The notes beneath the pieces are model-generated. The model saw only the letters and a list, made by a program, of their open reading frames with translations. It was not told the origin of the DNA and ran no database searches. A stretch of DNA of 64,000 nucleotides from an uncultured Sulfitobacter sp. (GTDB lineage Bacteria; Pseudomonadota; Alphaproteobacteria; Rhodobacterales; Rhodobacteraceae). Of this stretch, positions 1 through 8,372 are shown one piece after another. The stretch's first letter is position 1. Every line of letters begins with the position of its first letter. The position numbers and the translations under genes were made by a program. The stretch spans positions 16,955 through 80,954 of the forward strand of contig NZ_CANMFS010000007.1 in NCBI RefSeq assembly GCF_947497275.1, written 5' to 3'.

Positions 1-645
1 CCGCATGATGAAGTGAGCCGCAAGACCGATGGCTTTACACTCTTTGCCGTGGACCTGAAGAAAAAAGGCGTCGAAAAGCAGCGGGTCAAGATTTCGATCC
101 CCCTGCCCGAGGAACAATGGACCCTGTTCTTCGACGAGGTCGATCTGGGCCCCGAAGATGTGGTGGGCGAGGTGGACGAGGGATTCTCGATCCTGTTCGA
201 CAGCCTCAACCCCGAACGGATCATCCTTGCCGCGTTGTGCTGCGGCATCGGACGGTTCGCGCTGAACAAGGGTGTGGCCTATGCATCCGAGCGCAGTGTT
301 TTCGGCCAGCCCATCGGCGCGCACCAAGGTGTACAGCACCCGATGGCCAAGGCGCACACGGCGGTCGAGATGGCCAGCCTGATGACCCGTCGTGCAGCGT
401 GGGAATTCGACAACAAGCTGCCTGCCGGAGCGTCTTCGAACATGGCAAAATACGCCGCCGCCGAAGCGGGGATCGAGGCCGTGGATGCCGCGCTTCAGGC
501 CCATGGCGGATCGGGCTTTACCGAGGATACGGGGCTTTACGAAATGTACCCGCTGGTCCGCCTGCTGCGCACGGCACCGGTGAACCGCGAACTTTGCCTC
601 AGCTTTATCGGCGAAAAGGTCATGGGGCTGCCGCGATCCTATTGA
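1..645 (+). CDS. Acyl-CoA dehydrogenase, C-terminal part (cut by window edge)
   Basis: This is the C-terminal 214 residues of an FAD-dependent acyl-CoA dehydrogenase that introduces an alpha,beta double bond into an acyl-CoA. The frame is open to base 1, so the N-terminus lies outside. Visible family features are the LNPER segment (the Glu sits where isovaleryl- and long-chain-type dehydrogenases carry their catalytic base), the SERSVFGQPIG flavin/tetramer segment, the QAHGGSGF motif and the ending GLPRSY. The usual C-terminal YEGT(S/D)EIQ motif is absent. The same ending occurs in the proteins at 8373, 22917 and 32911, so these four form one subfamily. It is the first visible gene of a tight operon running to 10383. 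The substrate is unknown; position before a carboxylase and an HMG-CoA-lyase-like gene resembles isovaleryl-CoA dehydrogenase in leucine (liu) operons. Confidence 0.9.
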   Translation, partial: PHDEVSRKTDGFTLFAVDLKKKGVEKQRVKISIPLPEEQWTLFFDEVDLGPEDVVGEVDEGFSILFDSLNPERIILAALCCGIGRFALNKGVAYASERSVFGQPIGAHQGVQHPMAKAHTAVEMASLMTRRAAWEFDNKLPAGASSNMAKYAAAEAGIEAVDAALQAHGGSGFTEDTGLYEMYPLVRLLRTAPVNRELCLSFIGEKVMGLPRSY

Positions 646-671
646 TCGCGCGGCCGGGAAGGGAGGACGAC

Positions 672-2063
672 ATGCAATTTGGAATGCGCTTCCGGCGGCA
701 AGACGCCGCCGACAAGGTGAACGACCGCTTCTGGCACGAGATCGAGGGTACGCCGCTTGATAAGGTGCGCGGTATTCAGGAAGAGCGGCTGCGCGATCAG
801 ATGGCCTATCTCAAGGCGAATTCTACCTTCTATCAGGAGAAATTCGCCGAGGCGGGCGTGGATTTCGATGACATCCGCACCATCGAGGACCTCCAGAAAC
901 TTCCCTTCACCTACAAGACCGAAATCCGAGAAAGCCTGGCCGCCGAACCGCCCTTTGGCAAGCACCGGGCTGCGCCGATGTCGGACATCATCCAGATGCA
1001 GGCGTCGTCCGGGACCACCGGCAACCCGTCCTATGTGGCGCTGACCGAAGCCGATACCGAAATGTGGCACGAGATGACGGCGCGCTGTTTCTTCGCCAAC
1101 GGCGTGCGTCCCGGTGACATGGTACTGCACGCATTTTCGCTGGCCAAAGGCTTTGTCGGAGGCATTCCCGTGATGCAGGGCCTGCAGTACATGGGCACAA
1201 TCGACGTACCGGTCGGGGCCGACGGCGGTGCCGAACGGCTGCTGCGGGCCTGTGCCGATACACGCCCGCGCTGCATTGTCGGTGCCCCGAACTTCGTGCT
1301 GCACTTGGCGGAAAAGGCGCCGGAAGTGCTGGGATGCAAGGCCAGCGAACTGGGCGTCGAGCAGATCGTCGTCGGCGGCGAACCCGGCGGCGGCATTCCA
1401 GCCATCCGTGCCAAGATCGAAGCGGCCTGGGGGGCGAAATGCACCGAGATGCTGGGCGGCACCGATCTGGGCGTGACCTACTGGGCCGAATGCGATGCCC
1501 AATCGGGGATGCATATGGTCAACATGGATTATATCATCACCGAACTGCTCGACCCCGAAAGCGGCGAAATCATTCCTTGGGAAAAAGGCGCCGAGGGCGA
1601 AATGATCTATACCGCTATCGGTCGTCAGGCGAGTCCGGTCGTGCGCTTCCGGTCGGGCGACTATATCGAGGTCATCGACACCGAATGCACCTGCGGCCGC
1701 ACCGGTCCGAAAATCCGCTGCACCGGACGGACCGACGACATGCTGATCGTGCGGGGGGCCAACGTGTTCCCGTCGGCCATCAACAGCGTGATCACCGAAA
1801 TGGTGCCCGAAACCAACGGCGTCATGCGGATCGTGGCCGATTTCGAAGGCCACACCACGCAAGGCGCGCTGACGGTGATTGTGGAACGGGGTCCTGACCG
1901 CAACGCGGCGGATGATGCTGGTCTCAAGAAAAAGATTGAACAGCGCCTGCGTGACGCTCTTGTCTTCAAGGCTGACGTTCGTCTCGTGCCCGCCGACACC
2001 TTTGAAAAACCCGGCGCCGCCAAGGTCGCCTTTGTTCTGAGAGAATATCCTGACTTGCCATGA
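672..2063 (+). CDS. AMP-forming acyl-CoA ligase, phenylacetate-CoA ligase-like
   Basis: This 463-residue adenylate-forming enzyme activates a carboxylic acid to its CoA thioester with ATP. The start is ATG 672, seven bases after GGGAGG; the frame is open further upstream but that part overlaps the preceding dehydrogenase. The AMP-binding P-loop reads QASSGTTGNP, followed by a VGGEPGGG region, FRSGDY, and the C-terminal domain signature GRTDDMLIVRGANVFPS, all typical of the PaaK family (usual length about 430-450). A CTCG motif near residue 340 suggests the structural metal site seen in some PaaK proteins. The stop overlaps the next start (ATGA), so it is translationally coupled to the carboxylase. 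Family members act on phenylacetate, other aryl acids and coronafacic-acid-like substrates, so the substrate cannot be assigned; an acid feeding a carboxylase/lyase route is inferred. Confidence 0.88.
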   Translation: MQFGMRFRRQDAADKVNDRFWHEIEGTPLDKVRGIQEERLRDQMAYLKANSTFYQEKFAEAGVDFDDIRTIEDLQKLPFTYKTEIRESLAAEPPFGKHRAAPMSDIIQMQASSGTTGNPSYVALTEADTEMWHEMTARCFFANGVRPGDMVLHAFSLAKGFVGGIPVMQGLQYMGTIDVPVGADGGAERLLRACADTRPRCIVGAPNFVLHLAEKAPEVLGCKASELGVEQIVVGGEPGGGIPAIRAKIEAAWGAKCTEMLGGTDLGVTYWAECDAQSGMHMVNMDYIITELLDPESGEIIPWEKGAEGEMIYTAIGRQASPVVRFRSGDYIEVIDTECTCGRTGPKIRCTGRTDDMLIVRGANVFPSAINSVITEMVPETNGVMRIVADFEGHTTQGALTVIVERGPDRNAADDAGLKKKIEQRLRDALVFKADVRLVPADTFEKPGAAKVAFVLREYPDLP

Positions 2064-3667
2064 CGAAAATGAAATCCCTCCTCGACACCGGATCTGACGA
2101 CTTCCGCAAGAACAACGCGCAGTATCGCGAAAAAATCGACGAACTGCATGCGCTTCGGCTCACGCAGCGGGTTGGTGGACCTGGGAAGGTGCGGAATCGA
2201 CACATCGAAAAAGGTAAGATCCTGCCGCGCGAGCGCATTGAGCGCCTGATCGATCCGGGTACGCCGTTTCTTGAACTCGGCGAACTGGCCGGTTTAAACA
2301 TGCACAAGGGTGTGCCGCCGGGTGCCGGCATCATTACCGGGATCGGTGTGATCGAAGGCCGCCAATGTATGATCATCGCCAATGACGCTACTGTTAAGGG
2401 CGGCACCTATTTCGGGATTACCTGTCGCAAACATGTGCGCGCGCAGAAAATTGCCTGGAAAAACCGCCTGCCCGTCATCACGCTGGTCGATTCCGGTGGC
2501 GCGTTTCTGCCCGATCAGGCGAATCTGTTCCCCGACGAAGGCCAGTTCGGTTCGATCTTCCATCAGCAGGTCGGCATGTCGGGCGACGGTGTGCCGCAGA
2601 TTGCCGTGGTCATGGGCCCCTGCACGGCGGGCGGCGCTTATATCCCGGCACTTTGCGACGAAGTGGTGATCGTGCGCGGTCAAGGCTTTATGTATCTGGG
2701 CGGACCGGAGCTGACATTCGCGGCAACCGGTGAAAAGGTCGAAGCCGAAGAACTGGGTGGCGGCAAGATGCATTCGTCCGTCTCCGGCGTGACTGACCAT
2801 CTGGCCGAGGACGATGCGCACGCGCTGGCCATCACCCGCGATATAGTCAGCCACTTGGGCGAAAAGCCCCTGCCCCGCAAAACACCAACCGAACCGCGCG
2901 CGCCTGCTTACCCGGTCGAGGAAATCTATGGCCTTATCAGCCGCGACCCCAAGGTGCCGACCGATAACCGCGAAATCATCGCGCGTCTGGTGGATGACAG
3001 CGATTTCCACGAGTTCAAGCCATTGTACGGTGACACGATCATGACCGGCTGGGGCCGCATCCACGGCCACGAAGTCGGCATTATCGCCAACACCGGCGTG
3101 CTGTTCGTCGAGGCTGCGCTGAAGGCCACCCATTTCATCAACCTCTGCGTCCAGCGCGATATTCCGCTTCTGTTTCTGGCGGATGTGAACGGCTTCATGG
3201 TGGGCCGCGAGGTCGAGCAGATGGGCATCGCCAAAGCCGGTGCAAAGATGATCACCGCGATGTCCTCGGCACGGGTGCCTAAATTCACCATCATCACCGG
3301 CGGATCCTATGGGGCCGGGTATCTGGCAATGTTGGGCCGCCCGTTCCAACCCGATGCGATGTTTGCCTGGCCAACCGGTCGATCGGCGATCATGGGTCCG
3401 GAACAGGCCGCCAGCGTGCTGGCACAGGTCCGCGCTCAAATCAACGAACGCGAAGGCGAAAGCTGGACGCCGGAAGAGGAGGAAGCCTTCAAGGCACCCA
3501 TCCGCAAGGAATACGAGGATTTCCAAGGTGCTTACAATTTTGCCTCGAACCTGTGGATCGACAGTGTGATCGAGCCTTGTGAAACCCGCGATGTCATGGC
3601 GCTGATGCTGGATGTGACGTCGCGCAGACCCAAGGTCGAAACCAATTTCGGCGTGTTCAGGATGTGA
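2060..3667 (+). CDS. Biotin-dependent acyl-CoA carboxylase, carboxyltransferase (beta) subunit
   Basis: This 535-residue protein transfers the carboxyl group from carboxybiotin to an acyl-CoA. It has the two crotonase-like carboxyltransferase halves: an N-terminal one with MGPCTAGGAYIPALCDE and a C-terminal one with GGSYGAGYLAMLGRPFQPD, where acyl-CoA and biotin oxyanion holes form. Length and motifs match the MccB/PccB/AtuC (methylcrotonyl-, propionyl-, geranyl-CoA carboxylase) group, and it has no zinc finger of the AccD type. It overlaps the ligase stop by 4 bp and is followed 10 bp later by the biotin-carrying alpha subunit, so the two form one holoenzyme. Context with an ACAD and an HMG-CoA-lyase-like gene favours a 3-methylcrotonyl- or geranyl-CoA-like substrate over propionyl-CoA, but this is an inference from neighbours. 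Confidence 0.92.
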   Translation: MTKMKSLLDTGSDDFRKNNAQYREKIDELHALRLTQRVGGPGKVRNRHIEKGKILPRERIERLIDPGTPFLELGELAGLNMHKGVPPGAGIITGIGVIEGRQCMIIANDATVKGGTYFGITCRKHVRAQKIAWKNRLPVITLVDSGGAFLPDQANLFPDEGQFGSIFHQQVGMSGDGVPQIAVVMGPCTAGGAYIPALCDEVVIVRGQGFMYLGGPELTFAATGEKVEAEELGGGKMHSSVSGVTDHLAEDDAHALAITRDIVSHLGEKPLPRKTPTEPRAPAYPVEEIYGLISRDPKVPTDNREIIARLVDDSDFHEFKPLYGDTIMTGWGRIHGHEVGIIANTGVLFVEAALKATHFINLCVQRDIPLLFLADVNGFMVGREVEQMGIAKAGAKMITAMSSARVPKFTIITGGSYGAGYLAMLGRPFQPDAMFAWPTGRSAIMGPEQAASVLAQVRAQINEREGESWTPEEEEAFKAPIRKEYEDFQGAYNFASNLWIDSVIEPCETRDVMALMLDVTSRRPKVETNFGVFRM

Positions 3668-3677
3668 GGCCCGAGAA

Positions 3678-5684
3678 ATGAAAATCAAAACGCTTCTCAT
3701 CGCCAATCGCGGCGAAATTGCCTGCCGGATCGCGCGCACCGCGCGGGCCAGCGGTATCACCCCTGTCGGCGTGCACTCGCAGGCCGACGCCAACGCCCTT
3801 CATGTCCGCGAGATCGGACACTCCGTCTGTATCGGCGGCGGCCCGGCATCCGAAAGCTATCTGAAGATCGACGCGGTGATCGACGCCGCGAAATCGGTCG
3901 GCGCGGATGCGATCCACCCCGGGTATGGCTTTCTCGCGGAGAACTCCGAGTTCGCCCGTGCGGTAGAAGCCGCCGGAATGATCTTTATGGGGCCGACACC
4001 CGACACGCTTGACCGTTTCGGCGACAAGGCCAGCGCCAAAAAAGCCGCCGTTGCGGCCAGCGTCCCGGTCATTTCAGGTGCCGAAGGCGCGCGGTCCGAT
4101 CCACACGAAATTGCCACCGAGGTGCGTGCGATGGGCCTGCCCGTTCTGCTCAAGGCTGTCGGCGGCGGTGGCGGGCGCGGCCAACGGCTGGTGACCGACG
4201 AGACCACACTTGAGGAAGACATCGAAGGCGCGCTGCGCGAGGCAAGGTCCACCTTCGGCTCCGAAGGACTGTTGCTCGAGCGGTTCCTGCCAGAGGCCCG
4301 CCATGTCGAGGTGCAGATCGCGGGCGACGGCAAGGGCCATGTGGTGCATCTGTTCGAACGCGACTGCACGCTACAGCGCCGTCATCAGAAAGTTATCGAA
4401 GAAGCTCCGGCATGGGGGCTCCCCCGCACGCTGCTGGACCAAATCGCGCAGGACGCGGTGCGCCTGGGCGAAACACTTGACTATCGCGGTCTGGGCACGG
4501 TCGAATTTCTGGTCGCAGGGGAGGAGTATTACTTCCTTGAGGTGAACCCCCGTATTCAGGTGGAACACCCTGTCACCGAGGCAATAACCGGGCTTGATCT
4601 GGTCGCGCTTCACCTGCGCATCGCCGAAGGCGCAGGCCTTGGCCTGGTTCAGGGCGATCTGGCGATCAACGGCCATGCGGTCGAGGCACGGCTTTACGCC
4701 GAAGACCCGGCGATGCAATTCGCCCCCTCGACGGGCACGCTGACGACACTCAGCCTGCCGGATGGTCTGCGCATCGACAGCGGTGTCGAAGAAGGCGACG
4801 CGGTAACGCCGTTCTACGATCCGATGATCGCCAAGCTGATCGTTCACGCACCTGATCGGGAAACCGCCTTGGCCCGGCTGGCGACGGCGCTTGATCATGT
4901 CGCGGTCGAAGGTGTGCAAACCAACCGGGCTTTCCTGACGGCGTTGGCGCGCAACCCTGAATTTGAACAGATGCAGGTGCATACCCGCTGGATCGACGGC
5001 AGGCTCGACGCGCTGACACAATCAGGTTCCCTTGCCCGCCCCGAATTATGGAAGGCCGCCGCGGCCATTCTTTTCGTGGCGGCATCGCGCAGCGACGCAA
5101 GCGCCAATCCATGGACCAACCGCGACACCTTTACCGGTTGGCGGCTTGGCCTGGGTGGCGGTCCGATCGAGGTGGGACAGCGTGTCACGCTGACCGATTC
5201 CGCCGACACCTCCGAGGAATTGCGTGTCGGACCCGTGAAAGCACGCGGCAGGTACACCGTCCTGACGGAAACCGGAGATGCGGCAACCCTGTCGATGCGT
5301 GAAGTCGCGCCGGGCCGTTGGCGCCTGAGCGAGGGTGACACGGTCTACCTCATCGACGCACGGATCCACGCAGGCGTAATCGAGATGGCCACACCCGAGG
5401 GCCGGCTCGTCTACCGCCCGGCCGCGCCTTTGGACTTTGCCGGAGGCGATGCGGCGGCGGATCGGGCTGTTGCCTCACCGCTCACCGGTATGATCGTCGA
5501 AATCAAGGTGTCCGATGGCCAACCCGTGGCCGAAGGCGACGTGATCGCGGTCATGGAATCCATGAAACTTGAAATATCGATCCGCGCTGCCGCAGCAGGG
5601 ATCGCCAGCAACATATCCGTCTCGAATGGGGACATGGTCGATCGCGGCCAGGTCATCGCCGAGATACTGCCATCCGAGGAGTGA
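3678..5684 (+). CDS. Biotin-dependent acyl-CoA carboxylase, alpha subunit (biotin carboxylase plus biotin carrier)
   Basis: This 668-residue subunit carboxylates its own biotin with ATP and bicarbonate and presents it to the beta subunit. Domains in order are the biotin carboxylase N-domain (KTLLIANRGEIACRIARTA), an ATP-grasp domain with the glycine loop GGGGGRGQ, the RDCTLQRRHQKVIEEAP segment and the EVNPRIQVEHPVTE active-site segment, a linker BT-like region, and a C-terminal biotinyl domain. The biotinylation site is MESMKLE with Lys630; SMK instead of the common AMK is seen in several methylcrotonyl-type enzymes. The start ATG 3678 follows GAGAA at short spacing. It lies 10 bp after the beta subunit and 4 bp before the lyase-like gene. 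The family is certain; the acyl substrate is not. Confidence 0.93.
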   Translation: MKIKTLLIANRGEIACRIARTARASGITPVGVHSQADANALHVREIGHSVCIGGGPASESYLKIDAVIDAAKSVGADAIHPGYGFLAENSEFARAVEAAGMIFMGPTPDTLDRFGDKASAKKAAVAASVPVISGAEGARSDPHEIATEVRAMGLPVLLKAVGGGGGRGQRLVTDETTLEEDIEGALREARSTFGSEGLLLERFLPEARHVEVQIAGDGKGHVVHLFERDCTLQRRHQKVIEEAPAWGLPRTLLDQIAQDAVRLGETLDYRGLGTVEFLVAGEEYYFLEVNPRIQVEHPVTEAITGLDLVALHLRIAEGAGLGLVQGDLAINGHAVEARLYAEDPAMQFAPSTGTLTTLSLPDGLRIDSGVEEGDAVTPFYDPMIAKLIVHAPDRETALARLATALDHVAVEGVQTNRAFLTALARNPEFEQMQVHTRWIDGRLDALTQSGSLARPELWKAAAAILFVAASRSDASANPWTNRDTFTGWRLGLGGGPIEVGQRVTLTDSADTSEELRVGPVKARGRYTVLTETGDAATLSMREVAPGRWRLSEGDTVYLIDARIHAGVIEMATPEGRLVYRPAAPLDFAGGDAAADRAVASPLTGMIVEIKVSDGQPVAEGDVIAVMESMKLEISIRAAAAGIASNISVSNGDMVDRGQVIAEILPSEE

Positions 5685-5688
5685 TAAA

Positions 5689-6648
5689 ATGAGCGACTTT
5701 CCCAAATTCGTCGAGTTCAGAGAAGAAGGCCCGCGCGAGGGCTTTCAGATCGAAAAGAAAATTTACCCGATCGAAAAGCGGATCGAATTGATCGACATGC
5801 TTAGCGAAACCGGTTTGAAACGCATTCAGGTCGGCAGCTTCGTCAGCCCGAAATACGTGCCGCAAATGGCCGATACCGGCGAGCTGTTCCAGCGTATCAA
5901 ACGCAAGCCCGGTGTGAACTACACGTCGCTTTGGCTGAACGACAAGGGGTTTCGCAAGGCCCTGACCGCGCATGAGGTCGATATCGACCCGCGCCTTCTG
6001 TTCTATCCCTCCGAGGCGTTTGCGCAATCGAACAACAATTGTTCGTCCGCCGAAATGCGCGAGAAGCAGCGTGACTGGGTCCGGCTTTACAAAGAAGAAG
6101 GCTATACCGTCGACGCCGCCTACGTAATGACGGCCTTCGGCTGCAACTTCGAAGGCCCCATTTCGCAAGAGCGCATTCTCGACGATTTCCGCTTTATCCT
6201 CGCGCTTTGCGAAGAGGAACAAATCCCCGTGCCGATCCTCGTCGTCGCGGATACAATGGGGTGGGGCAACCCCGAAGCGGTGAAGCGGATGATCGGTGCC
6301 CTGCGCGAACTGGCCCCGGACGCCCGGATCGGCATGCACATCCACGACACGCGCGGGCTTGGTATCGCCAATCTCCACGCCGCCCTTTCGATGGGCGTGG
6401 ACATGTTCGAAAGCTCGGTCGCCGGTCTTGGGGGCTGTCCTTTCGCGGGCCACGGCCATGCGCGCGCCGCTGGCAATGTCTGCACCGAAGACGCGGTTTT
6501 CCTGTGCCACGAACTGGGCATCGAAACCGGCATCGACCTGGACAAGCTGATCGCGGCCGCACTCAAGGCGGAAGAGATCATCGAAGCGCCGCTCATGGGC
6601 CGCGTTATGCACACCGGCGGTCTCGACAAATACCGCAAGACAAGCTGA
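5689..6648 (+). CDS. HMG-CoA-lyase-like protein (HMGL/DRE-TIM family)
   Basis: This 319-residue TIM-barrel protein belongs to the 3-hydroxy-3-methylglutaryl-CoA lyase family, which splits 3-hydroxy-3-alkylglutaryl-CoA into acetyl-CoA and a 3-keto product using a divalent metal. The start ATG 5689 follows GAGGAG; open frame upstream overlaps the carboxylase. Visible active-site motifs are GPREGFQ (family: GPRDGLQ) at residues 15-20, HIHDTRG with the metal-ligand His217 and His219, and the GLGGCPFAGH signature with the catalytic Cys at 250. The signature loop (GHGHARAAGN) departs from the usual GASGN form, and Glu replaces Asp in the first motif. Co-transcription with a carboxylase and a hydratase fits a route in which a beta-methyl branch is removed after carboxylation, as in leucine or acyclic terpene catabolism. 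A paralogous lyase with a different acyl group is possible. Confidence 0.85.
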   Translation: MSDFPKFVEFREEGPREGFQIEKKIYPIEKRIELIDMLSETGLKRIQVGSFVSPKYVPQMADTGELFQRIKRKPGVNYTSLWLNDKGFRKALTAHEVDIDPRLLFYPSEAFAQSNNNCSSAEMREKQRDWVRLYKEEGYTVDAAYVMTAFGCNFEGPISQERILDDFRFILALCEEEQIPVPILVVADTMGWGNPEAVKRMIGALRELAPDARIGMHIHDTRGLGIANLHAALSMGVDMFESSVAGLGGCPFAGHGHARAAGNVCTEDAVFLCHELGIETGIDLDKLIAAALKAEEIIEAPLMGRVMHTGGLDKYRKTS

Positions 6649-6660
6649 GGGAGGACGAAG

Positions 6661-7575
6661 ATGGCAAAGGCACTTGACGGAAAGGTTGTTCTGGTCACCG
6701 GAGCGGGTGGCGGGATCGGTCGAGATATTGCGCTGATGGCTGCGGCCGAAGGCGCCGCCGTGGTGGTTAACGATCTGGGCGCGTCGCTGAAAGGCACCGG
6801 CCAGACGGAAACCGCGGCGCAAAAGGTGGTCGAAGAAATCAAGGCGACGGGCGGCGACGCGATTGCCGACGCCGGCAGCGTCACCGAACCGGACGCCGCG
6901 CGCGCGATGATCGAGGCAGGCGTTAAGGAATTCGGTCGCATCGACGCCGTGGTGAACAACGCCGGCATCCTGCGCGACTGCTTCTTCCACAAGATGACCT
7001 ATGAGGATTTCGACGCGGTGGTGAAGGTCCATCTTTACGGTGCCTTCAACACCAGCCGCGCCGCCGCCGACTATTTCCGCGAACAGGAAAGCGGCGCCTT
7101 GGTGCATATGACCTCGACCTCGGGGCTGATCGGCAACTTCGCCCAGGCGAACTATTCCGCCGCCAAGCTGGGCATCGCCGCCTTTTCGAAATCGGTGGCG
7201 CTGGACCTTAAGCGCTGGAACGTGCGGTCGAACTGCATCGCGCCCTTCGCCTGGAGTCGGATGATCTCGTCGATCAAGACCGACACCGAGGAACAGAAGG
7301 CGCGCGTCGACAAGATCAAGGAGATGACACCGGCCAAGGTTGCGCCAATGGCCTGTTTCCTGATGAGCGACCGTGCGGCGGATGTGTCGGGGCAGATCTT
7401 CGCGGTGCGCAAGAACGAGATATTCCTGTTCAACCAGCCTCGCCCCCTGCGCTCCGTCCATTCCGGTGAAGGCTGGACCGCTGATGAAATCGCCGAGCGC
7501 GCCATTCCCGCGCTCAAGTCGCAATTCACACCGCTGGAAGTATCAGCGGATGTCTTTCCGTGGGATCCGGTCTAA
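6661..7575 (+). CDS. SDR-family 3-hydroxyacyl-CoA dehydrogenase, MFE-2-like
   Basis: This 304-residue short-chain dehydrogenase has the NAD-binding TGAGGGIGR loop, the NNAG motif, and the catalytic YSAAK tetrad residues. The stretch VVVNDLGASLKGTGQT and the length of about 300 residues match the dehydrogenase domain of peroxisomal multifunctional enzyme type 2, which oxidises (3R)-hydroxyacyl-CoA, and set it apart from the shorter FabG-like SDRs at 17480 and 59084. The start ATG 6661 follows GGGAGGACGA. It ends in a TAATG overlap with the lyase gene. Pairing with the hydratase at 9547, whose family acts on R-type substrates, suggests an R-specific hydration/oxidation branch in this operon (inference). 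Confidence 0.85.
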   Translation: MAKALDGKVVLVTGAGGGIGRDIALMAAAEGAAVVVNDLGASLKGTGQTETAAQKVVEEIKATGGDAIADAGSVTEPDAARAMIEAGVKEFGRIDAVVNNAGILRDCFFHKMTYEDFDAVVKVHLYGAFNTSRAAADYFREQESGALVHMTSTSGLIGNFAQANYSAAKLGIAAFSKSVALDLKRWNVRSNCIAPFAWSRMISSIKTDTEEQKARVDKIKEMTPAKVAPMACFLMSDRAADVSGQIFAVRKNEIFLFNQPRPLRSVHSGEGWTADEIAERAIPALKSQFTPLEVSADVFPWDPV

Positions 7576-8369
7576 TGGCTAAACGCAAAGAGAAAATTAC
7601 CTCCGACATCGGCTGGAGCACCCCCGACCAGATCAGTGTGCGCGGGCTCGACCTGCCGAATGAGATTTTGGGCCACATGAATCTCGGCGATCTCGCCTTT
7701 CTGCAACTGACGGGCCGTAAGGCCACGCCCGAAGAAAGCCGCGTTTTCAACGCCATCGTGATTACACTGGTCGAACATGGCATCACGCCGTCGGCACTGG
7801 CCGCACGCATGACCTATATGGGCGCGCCGGAGTCCCTCCAAGCGGCGGTTGCCGCCGGGCTTTGCGGGCTTGGCACGGTGTTTGTCGGCTCGATGGAGGG
7901 CGCATCGAAGATGCTTTACGAGGCGTTGCCCGAGGACAAGCTTGGCACCGGCGCCGATTTGGACGCCATCGCGCTGGAGACGGTCGAGAAATTCCGGGCC
8001 AAAAAGGCCATCGTGCCGGGCCTGGGCCATCCTGTGCACAAGCCGGTCGATCCGCGTGCTCCGCGCCTGTTCGAAATTGCGGCGCAGAACGGCAAGTCCG
8101 GTGAATACATCGAGTTGATCCAGAAGATACAGGCCGTTGCCGAAGAGAAGTCCGGCAAGATGCTGCCGATCAATGCCACCGGTGCAATCGGTGCGATCTG
8201 CTGCGAATTCGGCTTTCCCTGGAAAATCGTGCGCGGTTTCGGTGTCATGGCACGCGCCATCGGGCTGGTCGGTCATATCCTTGAAGAAAGCGAGAACCCG
8301 ATTTCCTATGAGCTGTGGCAGCGCGCCGAAGAGGAAATCCTCGAAACCTCCGGCCCCGGAGCATCCTGA
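7575..8369 (+). CDS. Citrate-synthase-superfamily lyase (citryl-CoA-lyase-like)
   Basis: This 264-residue protein is a compact member of the citrate synthase superfamily, much shorter than housekeeping citrate synthase (about 430). It keeps the family signature GLGHPVHKPVDPR at residues 149-161, which contains an active-site His and the Asp of the DPR segment, and the INATGAIGAICCEFGFPW region. Proteins of this size are usually annotated citryl-CoA lyase and are expected to cleave or form a 3-hydroxy-3-carboxyacyl-CoA bond (retro-Claisen). The start ATG overlaps the SDR stop by one base and the next ACAD follows after 3 bp, so it is fully embedded in the operon. No ATP-citrate lyase or citryl-CoA synthetase genes are nearby, so a reductive TCA role is unlikely; a pathway-specific lyase acting on a carboxylated, hydrated intermediate is inferred. 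Confidence 0.8.
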   Translation: MAKRKEKITSDIGWSTPDQISVRGLDLPNEILGHMNLGDLAFLQLTGRKATPEESRVFNAIVITLVEHGITPSALAARMTYMGAPESLQAAVAAGLCGLGTVFVGSMEGASKMLYEALPEDKLGTGADLDAIALETVEKFRAKKAIVPGLGHPVHKPVDPRAPRLFEIAAQNGKSGEYIELIQKIQAVAEEKSGKMLPINATGAIGAICCEFGFPWKIVRGFGVMARAIGLVGHILEESENPISYELWQRAEEEILETSGPGAS

Positions 8370-8372
8370 GCC

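Noticed and set aside
117..671. In-frame extension that would fuse 185 residues to the front of the PaaK-like ligase
   Set aside because: It overlaps the C-terminal coding part of the dehydrogenase in another frame, its translation is Arg-rich and meaningless, and a strong ribosome-binding site precedes ATG 672.
2294..3793. Long open frame on the minus strand (499 codons) opposite the carboxylase beta gene
   Set aside because: It is an antisense shadow of a well-conserved gene in GC-rich DNA; it has no family motif and no ribosome-binding site.
7575..8369. Reductive TCA cycle reading of the citryl-CoA-lyase-like gene
   Set aside because: No citryl-CoA synthetase, 2-oxoglutarate:ferredoxin oxidoreductase or fumarate reductase genes are nearby, and it is embedded in an acyl-CoA operon.
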